Assembly (NCBI GenBank): GCA_027625915.1
Contig: JANTQA010000015.1
Coordinates: forward strand, 7,097,001-7,161,000
DNA: 64,000 nt
From: Anaeramoeba flamelloides
Lineage: Eukaryota > Metamonada > Anaeramoebidae
Direction: 5' to 3'
The notes beneath the pieces were generated by a model. The model saw only the letters and a program-made list of their open reading frames with translations, searched no databases and was not told the DNA's origin. Below, in pieces: positions 57,204 through 64,000 of the stretch (position 1 is the first letter of the stretch; each line of letters begins with the position of its first letter). The position numbers were made by a program, and so were the translations under genes.

Positions 57204-59640
57204 AGTTTATAAAAAAATGAATTCATTGAATGTTTGATATTGTTTCTCTTTCAACAAAACAATTCAATAAAATCAAGATTTATTTCTTAGAGTTTGTGTT
57301 TCATACTGTCTTAAGGGGGCAGTTATTACATTGAAAAAGAAATTTTCTAAAATGAAATTTACAATTTTTATACTTTGTATGAGTGTATAATACCTATAAA
57401 AAACCAACCAACCTTTGAAGAGCGATAGAGCACCAAAAATCAACAATCAAAAACCAGGACATCTTGCAAAAAAACGACACCAAAGAAAGACATTCAAATT
57501 ACCAATTTGAATCTTGTGCAATATTTAATTTTAGATTAAACTTTATAAGTTTTAAAGTGTCGCTCTTTGGTACCTTTTTGAGATCTCAGTGAAGATTTTT
57601 TTCTTCATTTATTTTTTTTTATCATATGATTTATTTTTTTTCTCAAGAATGTGACAAAAATTTTACTATATAAGTATTTAGAGGGTTACAATCTAATCAC
57701 AAAAATCGATTTATATCGATTTCAATTAATTCTACCCTTCAAGAAAGCAAATTAGTTTTTAAATCAAAGAATTTACACATTTTTGAAATTTAAAATAAAA
57801 AAAGATTTTAATATTTTTTTATAAATTTTAAGTTTTTGATATTTGAGAAATCTTTTAAACCTATTTTTCTTCATTGGGATTTTTTGCCAAAAAGATACAA
57901 TGAAAAATTTTTTTATTAATTGAATTTTTTATTCAATAGAGATCGTTTTTAAATTTTTGAATGTCATTTTAATTTTTTCTTTTTTCAGATTCTTGAATTT
58001 TTTTTTTAATTGGTTTTATATGTCCCTACAACACAAAAAACACTAAAAAATTGAAAACTGATCAGTTACTTTCCATTAAAAAAATTAAAAAAACAAAATG
58101 TTAATCTAAAAATAAATAATGTTTAAATTTAACTTTTTCTTGAAAACAACTTTTGCCAAAATCATTGAATTTAAAGTTGAAATTATGTATATTTTTAGAT
58201 ACACTCTTATTTTAACTCATTTACTAAAACAAATTCAAAATTGTGGGAATTTTCTTTTCACAAAAAGGACTAATTTGGTCTTCAAATGTTTTTTTTTATT
58301 TCCAAATGGTAAAATTAATAAAAAGTTAAACTAAAAAGATAAACTGGTTGAAAAGTATTCTAATTTAATATATTAGCTTATTCTTTGATTTCAAAATTTT
58401 CTCAACCCCTTTTTTTTTCAAAAAAACAAATAAAAAAGTGCACAGTAATTTTAAAAAAATATTTTTGATATTCAAAAGTTGAAAGTGTTTTGATTCTAAA
58501 AAAATTGATACCAGTGGATAATTGAATGAAGTTCTAAGCTTGATTCAGAAAAATATTAATCAGAAAAAAATAGTGTATAATTTTATTAAGAAGATATATA
58601 TTTTGATATAATATTAATTTTTTTTCAAAAATTTTGGCTTTTATAAAATTAGAACCCATTGATTTTGTTTTATCAATTGTATTTTTTATATTAGCCTCCC
58701 CAACAAATTATTTTTTAGTATGAGGTGAATTTTTTGGAATTTATAATATTCCATTTGGCCAAGTCCATTAAGTTGAAAATACTGATAATTCGAAAAGATT
58801 AATAATAAATTTTGAGTTCATTTTATTTTGGAAATTTTTTTTTATTTTAGTTTTGAAAGAAGTATTAAATTGATTTAAAAGTGGCGATAATCTATATAAT
58901 TGGTTGGTAGCCAAAATATTCTTTATAACGTACTAGTTTGAAAAGTAGATATAAAATATTACAAAATTGGAAAAAAGAAATAAAAAAAAATTTTATTTTT
59001 TTTTGAATTTATCAGTATATTTTGATAAAAAGTATTTTTTTTTGAACATTAAAGGAATAATAATAAAATATTTTTTATAATTGGAAAAATTTTTTTAAAA
59101 AAAAATATTTTAATCAGTGTGGAAGAAATTTCGGCTTAAACATTTATGAAAAAAAGTAAAACAGGAAAAAATTTCAGTACAATTTTCAATTAGAAACAAT
59201 TCTGGAAAATGAAAAGTAAAAACAATTGAAATAAGAAATAAATTAACTTTAAAAAATAATTAATGAGAATTATATAAGTAAATACAACTAATATTATTTA
59301 GAAGCATATTTTTTTCTCTCAAAATCCAAAATATATTATATTGATCAAAAGAATAGTTGCATTTTGTTTTTCATTATTGAAAGAAGTGTAAATGAAACCA
59401 TAGTTGTCAGTAAAGAACCTTCACTTTTAGGGGTTAAAGTGAATTTTCATATATTTTTACATTATTAATTTGGGAATAAATTTTTAAATGATTATGGATG
59501 AAAAATTAATACATTTGGTTTAATTCTTTGAATTTATTTTTGAATTTTTAATCAGTTTTTTTCTTATGAAAGAAACTTATAAAAAATGATGAATATTTTT
59601 GTTATTTCTTCTGTTTAAATTTTAAACATAAAGGGTGGAA
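57204..59640. other. Long A/T-rich intergenic region
   Basis: About 2.4 kb upstream of the MRH gene. An inverted pair near 57415 (agagcgatagagcaccaaaa) and 57560 (gtcgctctttggtacc) resembles the foldback at 19018. No other supportable feature. Confidence 0.4.
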
Positions 59641-60377
59641 TAAACCCCAATTAAAAATTTTTTAAAACACCGAAATTCAATTTGTTTAAAAAAAATCTTA
59701 TTTAATTAATTCTTGAAGAAATACCAAATTAGAACCATTTACTAATTGAAATGTTAATAATTTTTTATAAATCGCAACATCCACCAAACAGAAAATAAAT
59801 AATTACAGTCAGTTCCATGTTTAATACACAAACTTCAACGAGAATTAAGGAAGAATAAAAATCTTGAATTAAGGTACACAATTCAAATTCATGAAAAATA
59901 ATTTGTAAAAAAAAAAATCCAAATTTTGAGCCTTAATTTGAGATTTTTTTGTGCCTTTATTTTCGTCACAATTTAGTGCCTTAAATTTTAAACTGACTAT
60001 ACCAATACAAAGAAATCAAGACTGTATTAAAAACTTTGGAGAGAGTAGAACAACAAAATACATTAGTAAATTTGTTTAAATTCTATTAGGAAAATTGATC
60101 GATCCAGTGGTTAGATACTACCAACTAATTTTATTTGAGTTCTTGTATTCGGAACAACTCAACTTTAACATAAAATCAATTATTCGAAAAAAATTTTGAT
60201 TGAATAAAAACAAGGTACATAATTCTGGAAATGAAATGAAAACAAAAAAATCTAAGATGAAAAATCATTTTCATATTTTTCCAAAAATAAAAAAATTTCT
60301 TTCAATTTGACAGAAATTGTATTATTGGAATTCTTTTAAATGTTTTAACTATGTGGAAAATTTTGAATTTGGGTTTA
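59641..60377 (+). mobile_element. MITE family A, copy 3, with a nested insertion
   Basis: Ends taaaccccaattaaaaattt and aaattttgaatttgggttta. It is colinear with 54550-55086 except for the 194-bp family E element at 59806-59999. Net length without it is about 541 bp. Confidence 0.8.
59806..59999. mobile_element. Tc1/mariner-type MITE family E, complete copy (194 bp)
   Basis: It starts cagtcagttccatgtttaat and ends with the inverted aattttaaactgacta. The flanking TA is duplicated (59804-59805 and 60000-60001). The family A copy at 54550 shows the empty site aaataattatcaatac, so the boundaries and the TA target are directly visible. The truncated relative is at 16515. Confidence 0.85.
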
Positions 60378-61080
60378 TTTTAATATTTTTTATTATATTA
60401 ATAGATCAATTTAAGTATTTTGTTAAAGTTCTGAATTTTAAAACTGTTAATCTAGATGGATAACTCAATTATTTGGGTTATTCGGATAAAATTTTGATTT
60501 TTTATTTTTGTGAAATAATTTTGTGGTATATATAATTTTAACGTCCATTAATTTTTTTCAATTAAATTGAAAAAAAAAAAATTATTTTTTATTTATTAAA
60601 AACTCGAGCTGAAGAAGAGTGATGAATGGTGTGGTTCTAGTTTAGCAGTTTTAATTGTTGATGAAGAGAGATATCAATGAAAATTAAACATTTGATATAC
60701 GTATACCTTGTATACGCATCAACTTCTTGGTAGACCGTCTAATAATTTCTTGTGTTGTATTAGCTAATGTCAAGTGTGGTATTTAGAAAACTAGGTTAAA
60801 ATGTGATGATTATTTGAAAATTTTCAAAATTATATAGAAAAAATGTATCAGTCAAAAACATCATCAACAATAAAAGTTATAATAAGAAATATTTAATAAG
60901 TTGATTTTTTTTTTTATTATTTTTTACTCTCTTTTAAATCTTATATTTCTGTTTATCTTTTAGTTTTCTTATGTTTTAAAAATATACTTTTTGAATTTCA
61001 TTATTTTGAAAAAAGTGTCCAATCGTTTATAATTTTACATGCATTGTAGTTAGGATAAAAAATTCACAATAAATTTGATA
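60378..61080. other. Intergenic region, no gene seen
   Basis: A GC-richer stretch around 60600-60790 (gctgaagaagagtgatgaat; atacgtataccttgtatacg) has a small palindrome but no frame or RNA structure that I can name. Confidence 0.35.
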
Positions 61081-61089
61081 AATTAATGT

Positions 61090-61325
61090 TTCGAGAACTG
61101 CCGTCGAATGACCTAAAGTTATCTTTCCAGAATTTAAAAAACTATTGAAAAATCTCTGATTTAACTCAATTCTGTTGAATTCTGGAAAAACTAACATTAT
61201 TTTTTTTTTAATTTGAGAAATAATCCAAAAATTTATTTAATTTTCGGTTACTTTCTCAAATTAATACAAAAATAACAGGAAAATTAAATTTATTCTTGTT
61301 GATTGCCTCTCTTCCCTCAAAAGAA
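61090..61325 (-). repeat. Composite hairpin repeat, reverse copy
   Basis: Reading the minus strand gives the gaagagaggcaatcaacaa start (61296-61316), the aatttgagaaa / tttctcaaatt stem with attttcggtt, and the agtttttccagaattcaaca / gaattctggaaaga stem. The order matches 53262-53515. Confidence 0.65.
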
Positions 61326-62040
61326 TAACAATAAAAAAAAATACAAAAATATGTTTTTATCAAAAATAAATATAATCTATAATTATAGGAATAAAAAATG
61401 TTTTTTTTTTCTTTTATTTCTTATGTTCCCTTGAATTCATTAGCATCATCCCATTCTTGAGATTTACAAATAATTTTCTGAATTATTTTTTCTTTCATTC
61501 CAATTTTTTTTTTTTTAATTATTTCATTTTTTCGATAAAACATATCTGTACTGCTTTTCAAGGATTTTTATTTTATATCAAAACATCACCCAAAAGATAA
61601 AATTGTAAATATACTTTTTCTTGAGTCTAGATTCAAAAAATTATAATTATTTTAAAAATCTTGAAATAGGAAACAAATGATTATACCTAATATCAAAATT
61701 TTATTTGTTTTTTTTTACAAAATTCATTTGACTCAATAATCAAAAAACCAATAAAACTTTTTCAAAAAAAAAAATAGTTAATGTTATATCTACAATTTAT
61801 ATACCCTACTGTTTGTATAGAAAAAAAAAATAAAACAAAACAAGAAAATTAATATTAAATATTTATCTAAAGATTAATTTATTTATTTAAAAAATTGTTT
61901 ATTGATTATTTTTATCAATATAACAATCGAGAAAAAAAACGATGAAAATATTTTGTATTTTTTCTAAAAATGATTGGTAATAATATAATATACATAAACA
62001 TCCATATTAATTTATAACTTTTATTATATTAATAAAAAAA
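61326..62040. other. 3' flank of the SEL1L/HRD3-like gene
   Basis: A/T-rich, with long T and A runs and no supportable ORF or repeat family. Confidence 0.4.
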
Positions 62041-63888
62041 TTAATTATTATTTTGATCATTTTCCGCCGTATTATTATTTTGATTAATCTTTCGTTTTAA
62101 TATAAATCTGAAACCAAAAAAAGCAAAAATTAAAAACAAAGAAATAATAATAATTATTATTTCTGAATCGATTTTTTTAAATAAATCCTTTTCAAAAATA
62201 TTTTGGTATTGAGTATTTGCGGAAGAAGTACAGATTTTGAAAAATATCTTTAATTTTAGGAAATAATTGCTAAATTGATAAAGTTTTTTTAAGGCGATTA
62301 AAGGATGGTGGATAAATAGTGAAACTCCCCATTTTAGATAAACAAAGCCCATTATAAAAAAGGAATTTTCATTGAAAGACAATGCTTGATCATAGAATTT
62401 TTTAGCGATCAAGTGATCTCTTTTTAGCCCAGCTAGCCCTAATTCATAAAATTTGCCAATTTGATATGAGGCTTGTGGGTTTTTTAAAGAAGACGAATAT
62501 TGATAAGTTTTAAAGGCTCTTACGACATCCCTTTCGGCACCAAACCCGTTGAAAAAAAAATTTGCAACGATATTTAAGCTCTGTGAATTGTTTTGGTTAC
62601 CGGATAAATAATAATATCCCAGGGCCCTATTTTGCCTTTGAAACTCTAACCAATCTCTTATCTCAGATTTTAATAGATTCGATCCTTTTTTATCTTTCTC
62701 GTTATCTATTAACTTTAAATTGCCATTGAAAATTGCTTTCATATCTTGTAAATTGAACATTTGATGATATAAATTGCCCACATTGCTTTGAGCAATTTCA
62801 TATCCCAATTCCGCCAATTGTTCATAAATTAATAGTGCCTTTAAATGTTCGCCGTTGTTCCAGGATTGGAACGCTTCGTTAAAATCTTCGGACCATTCCC
62901 CCTTTTCAGATAGTTGTTTATAATATTCTACTGATCTTTCACAGCTTTTGTTCGTCCCGCGCCCTTCATAATACATTTCTGCTGTTACTAGAAGTGATGG
63001 TATATGACCTTGATCTGCTGCCCTTTTAAAATATATGAACGATTTGCTTTCATTTTTTTCGCATGCGTGCCCCTTCAATAGGAAACGCGCATATCCATAT
63101 TGTGCTAAGATTAATCCCTTTTTCGCTGCCTTTTTGATTAGTTTACATGCCATTGTCAGATTTTTTCCCGTTCCCATGCCGTATTGGTAAAGAACAGCTA
63201 AATTATTCATAGCCATAGAGTTGCCACCTTCCGAGGCTTCGCTAAATAATTGAAACGCTTCAGTGTAATTTTTTTCAGTTCCTGTTCCAAATAGTTTCAT
63301 ATTCCCTAAATTCGTCTTTGCTTCAATATTGCCCCTTTCAGCTGATTTTGTAAAATAATCAATTGCCTTCTCATAATCCATTTCAACGCCACCATATCCA
63401 GATTTATAAATTTTGCCCAATAGATTCATTCGATTATCATCATCGGGCCTTGTTGAGATTTGGAGAAAGCTTGCTTTCTTTTCTTCTTTTTTTTTTTCTT
63501 CTTCTTGCTTTTTTTGGTCCTTTTTGGAATTATGATCAATAACTTTCTGCAGACCAATTTGATTCTCAAATTTTTCATTCTTTTTTAATTCAAAAACAAA
63601 TTTGGCGACCTTAGAATAGTATTTGGCCGATTGTTTACAATTCTTTTGTACGCCAATTCCTCCCTTATACCTATATCCTAAAATCATATTCGAAATATAA
63701 TCATTTTTTGTATCAGCAGCAATATGAAGATAAATTAATGCTAATGCTTGATCAGGCTCTTCTTGACATTTCCCAGTTGACAATGTAAACGATAATGCAA
63801 TCAATGACTCGGTATGTCCCAATGATGCGCCTTTACGAAAATAATATTCAGCCAGGCAATTATGATTTTTTGTAATATTGTTTCCAAA
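62041..63888 (-). CDS. SEL1L/HRD3-like Sel1-repeat membrane protein, 5' end beyond the window
   Basis: The last exon, 615 codons to the TAA, is preceded by a TTTTGGTTTAG acceptor at 63889-63899, so the start lies in exons off the right edge. Many Sel1 repeats follow one another: AEYYFRKGASLGHTES, MNLLGKIYKSGYGG, AKTNLGNMKLFGTGTEKN, AMNNLAVLYQYGMGTGKN, AQYGYARFLLKGHACEKN, PSLLVTAEMYYEGRGTNK and, nearer the end, ASYQIGKFYELGLAGLKRD. Several N-glycosylation sequons (NIT, NYT, NLT, NES, NKS, NNS) suggest a lumenal location. One membrane helix (about residues 576-596, IIIISLFLIFAFFGFRFIL) and a short Asn-rich cytosolic tail close the protein. This type I layout is that of HRD3/SEL1L, the adaptor of the HRD1 ubiquitin ligase in ER-associated degradation. 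Other Sel1 membrane proteins are possible. Confidence 0.88.
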   Translation of the reverse strand, partial: FGNNITKNHNCLAEYYFRKGASLGHTESLIALSFTLSTGKCQEEPDQALALIYLHIAADTKNDYISNMILGYRYKGGIGVQKNCKQSAKYYSKVAKFVFELKKNEKFENQIGLQKVIDHNSKKDQKKQEEEKKKEEKKASFLQISTRPDDDNRMNLLGKIYKSGYGGVEMDYEKAIDYFTKSAERGNIEAKTNLGNMKLFGTGTEKNYTEAFQLFSEASEGGNSMAMNNLAVLYQYGMGTGKNLTMACKLIKKAAKKGLILAQYGYARFLLKGHACEKNESKSFIYFKRAADQGHIPSLLVTAEMYYEGRGTNKSCERSVEYYKQLSEKGEWSEDFNEAFQSWNNGEHLKALLIYEQLAELGYEIAQSNVGNLYHQMFNLQDMKAIFNGNLKLIDNEKDKKGSNLLKSEIRDWLEFQRQNRALGYYYLSGNQNNSQSLNIVANFFFNGFGAERDVVRAFKTYQYSSSLKNPQASYQIGKFYELGLAGLKRDHLIAKKFYDQALSFNENSFFIMGFVYLKWGVSLFIHHPLIALKKLYQFSNYFLKLKIFFKICTSSANTQYQNIFEKDLFKKIDSEIIIIIISLFLIFAFFGFRFILKRKINQNNNTAENDQNNN

Positions 63889-64000
63889 CTAAACCAAAAT
63901 TTATTTTGGTGTTTATTATGTTAATAAATAGAATTAGAATTTTAATTATTGATGAATATTTTCAATTTATTTTTTAATCCTGTTTAGATTTGAGTCAAAA

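Noticed and set aside
1-64000. tRNA, rRNA, snRNA genes and CRISPR arrays
   Set aside because: No B-box-like tRNA loop in context, no rRNA core sequence and no regularly spaced repeats were found by eye.

Overview
The window is strongly A/T-rich nuclear DNA from a protist with spliced genes. Introns are about 130-200 bases with GT..AG ends and the standard stop codons are used. Genes are sparse, separated by kilobases of repeat-filled DNA. The protein mix (B-box/SPRY, ankyrin/RhoGEF, a huge BEACH protein, asparagine and aspartate runs) fits an amoeboid protist. An Anaeramoeba-like anaerobic amoeba is my best guess. Dictyostelium-type amoebae share the low-complexity style but are far more gene-dense. 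The assignment is inference only.

Layout of the genes: a LINE with a reverse transcriptase fragment (1-1620); ribosomal protein uS17/RPS11 in three exons (3740-4535, +); a B-box/coiled-coil/SPRY protein (7901-9766, -); a small unidentified ORF with an in-frame TGA (10472-10675, +); a short B-box-like protein (14799-15341, -); an ankyrin protein (19424-20317, +); an ankyrin + DH/PH RhoGEF protein (24788-28024, +); ribosomal protein eL29 (31191-31403, -); a giant BEACH/WD40 gene (35947-46783, -) whose frame breaks once in an A-rich tract; Mediator subunit MED7 in two exons (52238-52891, -); an ER-type MRH-domain protein in two exons (55689-57203, -); and the 3' part of a SEL1L/HRD3-like Sel1-repeat membrane protein (62041 to beyond about 63888, -).

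The rest is an unusually rich collection of small inverted-repeat elements that look like MITEs. At least eight families can be told apart by their terminal repeats. Several have two or more copies here, and several are nested: a Tc1/mariner-type element with TA duplication sits in a 537-bp element whose empty site is preserved elsewhere in the window, and a TAA-flanked element sits in a hairpin repeat. Hairpin repeats are also inserted twice into a LINE, and a LINE tail sits inside a MITE. Six LINE fragments are recognisable, mostly 3' ends coding a CCHC zinc knuckle.

Functionally the most suggestive pairing is at the right end. An OS-9/glucosidase-II-beta-like MRH protein and a SEL1L/HRD3-like protein lie about 5 kb apart on the same strand. 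These families work together in ER-associated degradation in other eukaryotes. The other genes (ribosome, Mediator, Rho signalling, vesicle traffic) show no operon-like organisation.
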